Source: Hemicentrotus pulcherrimus
Taxonomy: Eukaryota; Echinodermata; Echinoidea; Camarodonta; Strongylocentrotidae
Assembly: GCA_003118195.1 (NCBI GenBank)
Contig: BEXV01000197.1
Span: 288,292 to 299,596, forward strand
Reading direction: 5' to 3'
Length of the DNA stretch: 11,305 nucleotides
This document shows, in pieces, positions 1 to 7,896 of the stretch (position 1 is its first letter; the number at the start of each line of letters is the position of its first letter). Both the position numbers and the translations under genes were made by a program. The notes under the pieces are model-generated. The model was given only the letters and a program-made list of their open reading frames with translations, made no database searches and was not told where the DNA came from.

Positions 1-2
1 CT
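1..2. repeat. Last two bases of the left target-site duplication
   Basis: The CT before the terminal CAGGGTTGG equals the last two bases of the 8-bp TTTAAGCT flanking the right end. Only two of eight bases can be checked, so a chance match (1 in 16) is not excluded. Confidence 0.6.
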
Positions 3-11
3 CAGGGTTGG
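3..11 (+). repeat. Left terminal inverted repeat of the hAT element
   Basis: CAGGGTTGG, perfectly inverted at 4358-4366. The next base breaks the symmetry (C on the left, G when the right end is read inward), so the exact repeat is 9 bp. Short terminal repeats starting CAGGG are common in hAT elements. Confidence 0.9.
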
Positions 12-30
12 CATATTTCCCGCTTCGGAG

Positions 31-59
31 GCTTATTTCCCGGACGCCGGGAAATAAGC
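31..59. repeat. Perfect 13-bp inverted repeat (hairpin) in the left subterminal region
   Basis: The arm GCTTATTTCCCGG (31-43) and its exact reverse complement (47-59) flank a 3-base spacer, ACG. The core CCGGACGCC (41-49) recurs in the right end at 4281-4289, so the motif belongs to the element. A role as a transposase or host-factor binding site is inference from its place just inside the terminus. Confidence 0.85.
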
Positions 60-60
60 G

Positions 61-120
61 GTATTTACCGGTATTTACCGCTTTTTACCGGTATTTACCA
101 CTTTTTACCGGGAAATACCG
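61..120 (+). repeat. Six-unit 10-bp tandem subterminal array
   Basis: Consecutive 10-mers in strict register: GTATTTACCG (61-70), the same (71-80), CTTTTTACCG (81-90), GTATTTACCA (91-100), CTTTTTACCG (101-110) and the divergent GGAAATACCG (111-120). Unit junctions create the palindrome TACCGGTA. hAT transposases are known to bind short motifs repeated in subterminal DNA, and a period close to one helical turn would put the motifs on one face of the helix. Binding itself is inferred. Confidence 0.88.
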
Positions 121-129
121 GGAAATATA

Positions 130-529
130 TTTTTCCACTCACTTGTTCATAGGGATTGTCCAATTTTTAATATAATAACAATGGTGGTGGTTATGGTTGC
201 TCTGTGTGTGTTCTATTTGTGTGTGTGGGTGTGTGTGTGGGTGTGTGTGTGTGTGTTTGTTTGTGTGTTTGTCTATGTCTGTTATTATGAAATGCTGGAA
301 AAAAATACAAGAAAAAGATCCCATTTAAACACCTAATCTAGATATGATGTTTTTCATTAAGTCAGTTGCTAATTACCATATTCATGAATACCTATTAATT
401 AGCATATGAAAAAAATACCATGTGCTTCAAAAACCATGTGCTTTTAGATACATGTGCATGTAGCCTACTAGTGATAGACTTTAAAAGTTTATATTTCTGC
501 AAGGAGCACACCTTTACCTGTCTTCTCAG
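130..529 (+). other. 5' non-coding part of the hAT element
   Basis: Between the left subterminal array and the first inferred exon. Apart from the GT tract it is AT-rich and without a supportable reading frame. The transposase promoter should lie here or in the terminal repeats, but no core promoter element can be named with confidence. Confidence 0.5.
202..272. repeat. GT-rich microsatellite
   Basis: An imperfect (GT)n tract with GGGT and TTTG interruptions inside the 5' part of the hAT element. The minus-strand open frame over it (His/Thr-rich) is a by-product of the repeat. Confidence 0.85.
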
Positions 530-575
530 GACACAAGGACACAGGATTGAAAAGTAAACTTCACAAACAAGTCAG
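530..575 (+). other. Possible 5' untranslated exon of the transposase gene
   Basis: A 46-bp block preceded by a pyrimidine-rich acceptor (CTTCTCAG, ending 529) and followed by a near-consensus donor (CAG/GTAAGA, GT at 576-577). It has no ATG. Joined to the acceptor at 1130-1131 it would put the transposase ATG one base after the junction. This rests on splice-signal quality alone; other leader exons are possible. Confidence 0.35.
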
Positions 576-751
576 GTAAGAAAAACAAACATGAATGAAA
601 ACATTTTAAATGACCAATGTCTATACCGGTAATGTACATGTTTGAAAATAGTTAATACAGTATTTCAGGATGGAAATGATGTACATGTATAATGGTTGTT
701 AAATCTATTTTTTTAAATACAAATTAAATGGTGTTAATGAATAAATGAATT

Positions 752-997
752 ATAATGATGATAATACATCTGAATTGCAATGATGGTGACAGTGATAATG
801 GTGATAATAATAATGATGATGGTAATGATGATGATGATGCTAATGATGATGATGATGATGCTGATGATGATGATGATGATGATGATGATAATGATGATGA
901 TGGTTATTGTATTTGTAGTGATAACAAAAGATGATGATACTACCTGTGAATTGAGATGGAAATGGTGATGGTGGTTGTGATGATGGTGGTAATTATT

Positions 998-1038
<41 letters not shown>

Positions 1039-1085
1039 AATGACAACGATGGTGGAGGTGGTGGTAATGATGCTAATGCTACTAT
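752..1085. repeat. Long (TGA/ATG)n microsatellite inside the hAT element
   Basis: An imperfect trinucleotide repeat of TGATGA with GGT, AAT and GCT variants, longest pure runs near 863-890 and 998-1037. It reads open in the ATG register, producing methionine-rich pseudo-proteins, and fuses in frame to the transposase exon. The splice acceptor between repeat and conserved protein indicates that it is intronic, so the poly-Met N-terminus of the long frame (from 956) is very unlikely to be translated. Confidence 0.9.
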
Positions 1086-1109
1086 TGCTGATGGTGGTTG
1101 GTAGTTATA

Positions 1110-1131
1110 TTTTTCTCTTCTCTAATTTCAG
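1110..1131 (+). promoter_or_regulatory. Splice acceptor before the transposase exon
   Basis: A pyrimidine-rich stretch ending in CTAATTTCAG, with AG at 1130-1131; CTAAT could be part of the branch region. It separates microsatellite from conserved protein sequence, so the exon should start at 1132, one base before the ATG. Confidence 0.7.
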
Positions 1132-1132
1132 A

Positions 1133-2854
1133 ATGAAAGGGAAGGATGCCATTTGGGCACTATTCACTCCAGTTGAGGATGAAACTGGAAAAGTTATGAA
1201 AAGCAAATGTCGCCATTGTGGAAAAGATGTAAGTCCAAAAGCTAATAGAATGAAAGAACATGTGAAGAAGTGCATGACTCAAAGAGTACTACAGGAGGAG
1301 AAATCAGGGCTAGATCAAGGCAACATACAAGAACCCCCAATTCAGGTACATGTACCTGTAGAAGATATCCCATCCACGAGCAAGAATGATCCATTGTCAC
1401 CACCAAGCCAAAAATACAAAGTGCAATCCAATATTTTAGAATATGGATTTATTAACGATCCCAAGTCCAAACAAAAACTGGATGAACAAGTAGCGAAGGC
1501 ATTTAATGCCTGTAATATACCATTCAATGTTGTAGAGCAGGAAGAGTTTCGTCAAATGATACAGATGCTGAGACCAGGATGTCACCCTCCTTCAAGGAAA
1601 GATCTGGCTGGAGACCTACTTGACAATGTCCATACTCGAATTCAAGGAGAAGTAAAAGAGCAAGTCCAGGGACATGAAGTCACCATGATGCAGGATGGGT
1701 GGAGTGACATTCACAATACGCCAGTCATCGCAACAAGCATCCAAACAAATGGTAAGGCTCAATTCTTGTCTGCCAATGAAACTGGAACCAACAAAAAAAC
1801 AGCAGCATACTGTGCAGCTATTGCAACAGAGGCAATGACTGAAGCTAGTGAGAAGTACAACTGCACAGTTACCTCTTTGGTCACAGACAATGAGGCTAAG
1901 ATGACATGCATGAGGAACATTCTCAAAGAAGATAACCCAAACTTAACAGTGTACGGCTGCTCTTCCCACTGGCTGAATATCCTTGGGCAGGATATCACCA
2001 ATGCCACTATCATGGCTCAAGTGGTTGAAATAAACAAATACTTCAGGAATCACCACATTCCAAATGCCCTCCTAATGGAGATGAAGGATGCCATAAAACC
2101 ACAACTTCCATGTGACACCAGATGGAATAGTCAGATGAAATGCCTGGAAACATATGTAACAAACAGGCCACACATGCTGAGCATACTTGCCCAAAATGAA
2201 GAAAACATTGATCTGAGAATAAGGAACCTAATCCAGAATCTGGGCCTCTTCACAGAAGTGAAGAACATGCTGGCCCAGCTGAAGCCAGTCGCTATGGCTC
2301 TTGATTACCTCCAGGGCGACAATGCAACCATAGCTGATGCATGTGACAGATGGCTAGAGCTACTTGACTTAGAAGAACTTCAGCCTCATCGCCAAAAAGT
2401 ACAACACAGGTTTGACCAAGCTGTTTCTCCAACACACTTCCTTGCCCACCTGCTTCATCCCAAGTACAAGGGGGAAAGACAAAGCAGCAGTCACCTTGAT
2501 AAAGCACAGCAGCTGATCATGGACCTAGATAAGGACTCAATGCCTGACCTGTGCAACTTCCAGGCTGGAGCAGCCAACCTTCCTAAGGCCATGATGCAGG
2601 AAAGCACAAGAATTGGGACCAAACCAGATGCCTGGTGGAAATGTATGAAACAGTCGGGTACCATCAGGTCATCATTGTGTGATATTGCAATGAGACTTGT
2701 CGTTCTTCCAGCAAGCTCAGCCTCCATTGAAAGGGTGTTTTCAAACTTTGGGGTAGTACAAACAAAACTACGCAACCGACTGGGCATCCAAAAAGCAAGT
2801 AAACTTGTGACATGTTACAGGCACCTTAGGGGGGCAAAGGAAATTGACTGGTAA
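1133..2854 (+). CDS. hAT transposase (BED finger, DUF659, hAT dimerisation domain)
   Basis: A 573-residue transposase that would bind the element's ends and excise and reinsert it in the nucleus. Residues 6-47 form a BED-type zinc finger with ligands C26, C29, H43 and C47. Residues about 135-300 match the DUF659/RNase H-like catalytic region: QDGWSD supplies the first acidic residue (D188), LVTDNEAKM the second (D252), and GCSSHW (C276, H279) and TRW (W331) are usual hAT signatures. The C-terminal block with WW (501-502) and SASIERVFS supplies the glutamate (E533) and the dimerisation domain. Assignment to the DDE triad is by family resemblance (Hermes-type). The frame stays open upstream to 956, but only through a TGA microsatellite; an acceptor (TTTCAG, ending 1131) lies one base before the chosen ATG, which has A at -3. 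Its length is typical and there is no frameshift or stop. A short upstream coding exon cannot be excluded. Confidence 0.93.
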   Translation: MKGKDAIWALFTPVEDETGKVMKSKCRHCGKDVSPKANRMKEHVKKCMTQRVLQEEKSGLDQGNIQEPPIQVHVPVEDIPSTSKNDPLSPPSQKYKVQSNILEYGFINDPKSKQKLDEQVAKAFNACNIPFNVVEQEEFRQMIQMLRPGCHPPSRKDLAGDLLDNVHTRIQGEVKEQVQGHEVTMMQDGWSDIHNTPVIATSIQTNGKAQFLSANETGTNKKTAAYCAAIATEAMTEASEKYNCTVTSLVTDNEAKMTCMRNILKEDNPNLTVYGCSSHWLNILGQDITNATIMAQVVEINKYFRNHHIPNALLMEMKDAIKPQLPCDTRWNSQMKCLETYVTNRPHMLSILAQNEENIDLRIRNLIQNLGLFTEVKNMLAQLKPVAMALDYLQGDNATIADACDRWLELLDLEELQPHRQKVQHRFDQAVSPTHFLAHLLHPKYKGERQSSSHLDKAQQLIMDLDKDSMPDLCNFQAGAANLPKAMMQESTRIGTKPDAWWKCMKQSGTIRSSLCDIAMRLVVLPASSASIERVFSNFGVVQTKLRNRLGIQKASKLVTCYRHLRGAKEIDW

Positions 2855-3091
2855 TCTGTAAGATAAAATGAAGTTAGGAGGATGAGACCTGAAGTAAAAG
2901 TTTTGAATTTGACTAAGGAAAAATGTTGTGGGTTACAATCATGAAAAGGCAAGTCTGTGTAATTTGTTAGAATACAAATTTTATATCAATAACAAACATG
3001 TAACTATCTGAAGAAAAACAAAAACAAGAACAATGAATAAACGCCACATAATTGAGGTAACAAAAACATGTCCAAATTTAGGATGTGATAA

Positions 3092-3101
3092 AATAAATAA
3101 A
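3092..3101 (+). terminator. Candidate polyadenylation signals of the transposase gene
   Basis: Two overlapping AATAAA hexamers (3092-3097 and 3096-3101), about 240 bp past the stop, with another at 3036. A later set at 3762 and 3795 is followed by a GT-rich stretch (3810-3823) and is equally plausible. In such AT-rich DNA the hexamer alone is weak evidence. Confidence 0.3.
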
Positions 3102-4077
3102 TATATGTATAACAAAAATAGAGAATGATAAGTGGCAAGTACATAATCAATCTTAGTTTGAATTTGAATATGTTGTAATTTTGGCATCCTTTAAGCTACT
3201 CTTGATATGCCTCTTGTGTAAAGATTACTGCGGTCAGTTTCTAAATGGGTTACATTACATCAGGGTGATATTATCTACTATGTATCTACCCTAGGTATTC
3301 ATTGTGTTCAAAGTAAGTTCAACAAGTAGTTTTTTTTTCTCCTAAAATGACCAGGTGATGCTACTCATCATTGTGTTTATTGTTTTCTAGTTGTTGTGTA
3401 AGGTTGACATTTGAAAGTGACTATTTAAAGATATTTTTTAAAATGAAGGAACATTAAGTTTAGCTTCAAGTTTTTTTTTTTTAATGAAGTCAAAAGTTAT
3501 TGGTGTAAAAGAGAATAATCCCAAAGAAGGGAAAGGATTCAGGAAGATACCTCTGAATATGAACAACTGTACATGTTATTTATTTTACAGTTCCAATGAA
3601 ACAATCAGTTACTAAAGTATGGCAATAGTGCTGTTGTTGTATACATTTCATATTTGTTAAAGGAGACAACTTTTGACACCTCTTTTCACCTTTCTGTAAA
3701 TTTGTACAATTTATGCCTTTTTATTTTTTTATTTTTTGCTTTTGTTTGTCAAACTGTTTGAAATAAACTTTTAAAGTTATTAAAGAATTGCAACAATAAA
3801 AAACATAATGTGAGCTTGTGTAATAATTTTGGCTATAACAATATTTGTTTTCTTCCTGTAAACATTTATTGAAAGTTTGAAACCAGCAACCACTAGTACA
3901 CATGTATACAAAATCATTGATACACTATTGTTACAAAAAAACCTTACATACAGTAAAATATAATTCATATTCTGAGCTTTATTCACAATTGAAAACAAAA
4001 ATCATATTGTAATGAGATACATGTTAACAGTTTAACCCCTGGAGAAATGAATTTGAGTTAGTATATGTGTGTTGTAC

Positions 4078-4125
4078 TGTACATGTACATGTATGTGTGT
4101 TTGGATGTGTACATGTACATGTATG
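4078..4125. repeat. Two 18-bp TACATGTA-type repeats
   Basis: TGTACATGTACATGTATG occurs identically at 4078-4095 and 4108-4125, 30 bp apart, just inside the right end of the hAT element. The same self-complementary word recurs outside the element, so it is probably a genome-wide bias. Confidence 0.75.
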
Positions 4126-4254
4126 CAGTGTGGTTTTTATAAATCTTTTGTGTGTTTCTACTATGAGTGTTGTGCTGCTAATTATTTCAGAACAAAATTT
4201 TCAGTTGTTGAGGCTAAAAACAAGTAAAATTATTAATAAATAGAGAATTAAAAT

Positions 4255-4356
4255 CATATTTCCCGTTTTGTTCATATTTACCGGACGCCCATCTTATTTA
4301 CCGGACGGTATTTACCGGTATTTACCGCCGGTAATTACCGCCACCGGTATTTACCG
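4255..4356 (+). repeat. Right subterminal repeat cluster (TATTTACCG units)
   Basis: TATTTACCG occurs at 4275, 4295, 4309, 4319 and 4348, with a variant (TAATTACCG) at 4332-4340 and two CCGGACG motifs at 4281 and 4301. The inner boundary, CATATTTCCCG (4255-4265), also occurs at 12-22 in the left end. The units lie in the same strand orientation as on the left, but spacing is irregular (20, 14, 10 and 29 bp between the clear copies). Confidence 0.85.
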
Positions 4357-4357
4357 C

Positions 4358-4366
4358 CCAACCCTG
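4358..4366 (-). repeat. Right terminal inverted repeat of the hAT element
   Basis: CCAACCCTG, the reverse complement of the left terminus at 3-11, immediately followed by the 8-bp duplication. Confidence 0.9.
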
Positions 4367-4374
4367 TTTAAGCT
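4367..4374. repeat. Right target-site duplication, TTTAAGCT
   Basis: Eight bases directly outside the right terminus of the hAT element. hAT transposases duplicate 8 bp on insertion. The visible part of the left flank (CT) agrees. The left copy should read TTTAAGCT once the upstream six bases are known. Confidence 0.75.
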
Positions 4375-7289
4375 AGAATTGTTTGCAGATGTTGATGGAT
4401 AGTCTGGCCCAAAAATAGTGGTTGTAGATGGAATCGAAAATTCAAGTCCCCATTTCATTTGGGGATTAATATGAACATGTATCTCTGTGTGAAAAGCTTA
4501 GAAACATTTTATCTCTGATCAGGGGATGAATTAGTTGTTTCCAGATTTGTAGTGCATGGTCATGTGATAAAGAAGAAGAAATATGTTACCGGTATTCAGT
4601 CCCTGCAACTTACACTCACTATAATAAAACCAGAAGCTTTGGTGTACATGAATCTTATGCAAATTTGATATGCTTTAGATTCATGAAAGACTACATTTTT
4701 GTGATCAAAAACTTGCTACAGTATATGTACTGAAAAACATGGGCTTTGCTGTTTTTAACCAATTTTACAAACACTTATCCCTCTCCAAATTTTCCAACAG
4801 GCAATTAAATAAAAGGTTACTTTCAGATGATTTGAAGATTTGTGATTACTAGTAGCTGACAAGGCAAAAAAAGAAAAATAAGGAAGGTGTAACAACTCTC
4901 ACTCTTCTAGCAACAATTCCAGTTAAAAATATACTGCATCTATTTAAAACTACATTTCTAAAAGAAAAATCTGCACAAAATGCTATCATAAAATATTTCC
5001 AAAAGTTTATTGCAAGAGTGAATTACAGAAGTACTGACAATGACCACATTACAATAATATTGTGTTAGACACCATGCACCTTTATACTCAACACATAAGT
5101 TCATGTTTAATCATGCGATTCTCCAGTATAAATTTGTTGTAAATATGGAGTCTATTAGTATATAAAAAATAGAATAGAAACAAAAATTCAGTCAACATTT
5201 ACCCCTGGTAAATTGTAATTTCTTAATGTAAGGTCATGCCATTGTTTCCCATACATTTTAAAGTACATGTAAAATCATGTTTTGTTTACAATGACCCACA
5301 AAATGTTGAGATACTATGTTCCTTTTGCAGCCACCATCAAATTCTGTAGAACTTTGCAGGAATACATGTACATGTATGTCATTGTCATGTATGTCCCATC
5401 TGTGAAATTTAAACGTCAGCTGTGTCCTATTATTCAAATTATGCAAGGGGACCTACTTTCTAGACTTCACTGTCAGACACTATTGAGTGCCTGACATCAT
5501 TTTTCTTTGGTAATAACATAAATGTACATCAAATGGGCTGTAACAGATACATGAGCATTTGTCTACATCAATAGCCAACTACTTGTACTAATGGCCAAAA
5601 TTAAACTGACAAATCTTTGTGCAGCACAAACTGTACAACCATTCGGTACAAGGGCCTGAAAATCAGACTATTACTTAGGTCATTGCAATCACTAAGTTAT
5701 AACGATGCGACAGTTAATGGTCGTTATTTCCCCAAAAAAGCCATTTCAACCTTTTTGTTTTGAAGGAAGTCTTTCAGATGCCGTTAGAATTTGACCTTTT
5801 CATTTTTTAGACCTGCAAATGGATCATGGTACCTTTAAGTCTTAACTGTAATAGTAATACAGTATATGACCTACTGTACATACTATACAAAAATGTATAC
5901 TTGTATAAGTTTTCTAATAAAATATTTAAACATCCATTGCACATGTGAAAATCTAATAAAGACATTTCAACATGACCACTAAATCCCTTGATCAACTACA
6001 TGTAAATGTACAGTGTACATGTACATAAGACAAACCCCAAGGTGCAATCAATCAAGTTCCTAAATTGGTCATATATAGGAAAATCAATACATTTTTAATC
6101 AATCTTGTGGAAATAATTGATAGAAGGAGGGAGAACTTGAATCATTGATTGTGATATTCAAACCCTTACATTGAAAAGAAGGATAAAAATTTGTTTCCAT
6201 CTCCAAATAAAGAAAATCTCTGGGACAAGTTTCAATCTGTGCAATCTTTGCCATTATTGAACTAAAAATGACAAAAATAATCAAACAACAAACCTTATTG
6301 CAATGCTAACCCTCACTATTCTTTTGAAAAATAACTCCCAGAAGAATCGTACAAGAGCAAATTTTTGATGTATAAATAAATAATATATGAAAACTAAAAA
6401 TCATTCTGATTTTCAATTAATAAATTATTGTCATACCAAGTAACCCCAAATGCTAAAATCATCTTCTCCCATCTACCGCTTGCACAAACCCATTCACTAT
6501 GTGTCCAAGATCTAATCTGATTTGCTTGTACAATTACACTAGATACATGTACATGTACATGTTTGAAATTTGAAACATAAAATGAATATTGACTGGTCGC
6601 AGCCTACAAGAATTAATATTGCTGTTGATTTAAGGCCACTATGGCAATCCAGCATACAAAATATACACTTGTACATCATGTACGCAACTTGATGGACATT
6701 TTCTCTAAAGGCAAACAGTACTAGACAAATATTGATTACATCCAGCATTTACGTGGCATGTAAAGAAGCAATATTAATCAACATTGATTGGTCTGCAAAC
6801 TCTTCATGTTCATTGTCATTTGAGTAATACAAGAATTACTTCTACATGTGATACTACTTTCATTGAGGATATTAAACAATTTTTATAAAGGTTGGGGGGG
6901 GGGGGGGTAGAAAATTATGAATGAATATATTTCAGTTTTAGTAGCTAAATACATATTTCGTTAAATGGATTAGAAAACATTAAACAACTACCCGGTACCG
7001 TTAAAATATGTTAGGACCAAATATCATGTATCAAAAGTAAGAGACAGTGTTAGTAAAGGTCATTTGTTCATTTATTGTCTCAAGACTACCAGTAACCAAT
7101 AATTTACCTTTTTAACTTGAAAATTACCAGTAAGAAAAACATCTTATCTATAATGTATGTCAAGCAAGTCCATAGATATACATGTACATGTATGAAGTGC
7201 TTAGAGTCAACATTATCGTTATCTGTTTACCGGTATATTACCCTCATTCTGTAACTAAATGATTTTACAAAATCATGCCACCATTAAAA
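4375..7289. other. Intergenic AT-rich region, no gene seen
   Basis: About 2.9 kb between the transposon and the presumed 3' end of SUMF1. All open frames are 60-70 codons, low in complexity and like no family I recognise. It holds several TACATGTA clusters (5363-5378, 6013-6025, 6544-6562, 7179-7194), a G14 run and isolated TTACCGGTA words. Its right part could include extended SUMF1 3' UTR. Confidence 0.6.
6894..6907. repeat. G14 homopolymer
   Basis: Fourteen consecutive G in strongly AT-rich surroundings. It may be a sequencing trouble spot, and its length may vary between individuals. Confidence 0.9.
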
Positions 7290-7755
7290 TTTATTTTCAC
7301 TTACATGAGTTAAATAGTTTTGTTGAATAATGTACTTGTAAAATTACAGTGTATAGAGATGGGGTGGAGAGATTAACACATGCTCTTGTATCAATCAGTG
7401 GAATTTGATCAGTTAGTTTAACTTCAGCTGCTTTCAAGAATACAGACCTTAATCTTTGGATACAACTAGCCATTACAACCATTCTAGGACATGAGCGCCA
7501 ACCAAAAACTGCTACCTGTGTCTTACCATACACTTTATCTAACCATAAAATCAACCCTGAACCTAAACCTTACCCAAAACCAAATGTCAAACCTAACCCT
7601 AAAGGATGACTTCGAGAAATAAAAAAAAAGGGACCAATTATCACCAGAGATAATGTCAGGTGACCTTTAAAAATGGGAAGAAAGGTAGTCTTTAGGATAG
7701 AGAATTCTTCCTTTGGAGGTGACGGCTGCAACACATGTAATTGGAGCAGGAAGTA
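7290..7755 (-). other. Presumed SUMF1 3' UTR
   Basis: The DNA downstream of the SUMF1 stop on the minus strand has no further coding similarity. The nearest canonical AATAAA on that strand is at 7295-7290, implying a 3' UTR of roughly 450 nt. This end is inferred from the hexamer only. Confidence 0.4.
7538..7603 (-). repeat. Degenerate telomere-like (CCTAAA)n tract
   Basis: A loose array of AACCCT, CCTAAA and TACCC words, ending in CCTAACCCTAAA (7592-7603), about 150 bp beyond the SUMF1 stop. It resembles a decayed interstitial TTAGGG-type tract read on the minus strand, but few units are exact, so it may be simple low-complexity DNA. Confidence 0.4.
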
Positions 7756-7896
7756 TCAAGGTGTAGAGTCGTTACAATTGCTGCAGGGGATATCTTCAGG
7801 GAGGTTGGTTGCAGCACACCTGAAGCCCAGATTGCAAGCAGAGCTGTCTGGACTGTTCTGACTACGTGCTTCACAACGGTACCTGTAGCAGTAAGA
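7756..7896 (-). CDS. SUMF1: SUMF1 terminal exon with the second catalytic cysteine
   Basis: 46 codons and a TGA stop (7758-7756). It opens with [14 protein letters not shown], containing the counterparts of human C341 (catalytic) and C346 (disulfide), continues through [14 protein letters not shown] (C365 equivalent), and ends with a tail holding CSNC that goes about ten residues past the human C-terminus. The acceptor is TCTCAG (AG at 7898-7897). Confidence 0.95.
   Translation of the reverse strand, partial: SYCYRYRCEARSQNSPDSSACNLGFRCAATNLPEDIPCSNCNDSTP

Larger units (their letters stand above)
2855..4254 (+). other. 3' non-coding part of the hAT element
   Basis: About 1.4 kb between the transposase stop and the right subterminal repeats. 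It is AT-rich, with T and A homopolymer runs, and contains no conserved frame; the minus-strand frames are low-complexity. It should hold the transposase 3' UTR. No second gene is seen. Confidence 0.6.
3..4366 (+). mobile_element. Complete hAT-superfamily DNA transposon (4364 bp)
   Basis: A cut-and-paste DNA transposon. The first nine bases (CAGGGTTGG, 3-11) are the exact reverse complement of the last nine (CCAACCCTG, 4358-4366). The right end is followed by TTTAAGCT (4367-4374), and the two bases before the left end (CT, 1-2) match its last two, as expected for the 8-bp target duplication that hAT elements make; the rest of the left copy lies outside the window. Both ends carry TATTTACCG-type subterminal repeats. 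The element encodes one intact transposase with BED finger, DUF659-type catalytic core and hAT dimerisation domain. Terminal CAGGG, 8-bp duplication and protein type agree on hAT. The open frame, paired termini and apparently matching duplication suggest a fairly recent insertion that may be autonomous. I cannot name the family. Confidence 0.93.

Noticed and set aside
139..324. His/Thr-rich minus-strand frame, possibly a metal-binding peptide
   Set aside because: The His/Thr pattern comes directly from the GT microsatellite; no initiation context or conservation is seen.
780..968. Methionine-rich 62-residue plus-strand frame
   Set aside because: It is a translation of the TGA/ATG microsatellite, with no complexity beyond the repeat.
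956..1132. N-terminal 59 residues of the long transposase frame
   Set aside because: Poly-Met/Val from the microsatellite, separated from the BED finger by a clear splice acceptor.
1342..2787. Several minus-strand frames of 60-98 codons over the transposase
   Set aside because: They are antisense shadows of a well-supported plus-strand coding exon.
4375..7289. Search for a second gene, tRNA or transposon in the intergenic block
   Set aside because: No frame above about 70 codons, no tRNA-like arms, and no paired terminal repeats that I could find by eye.
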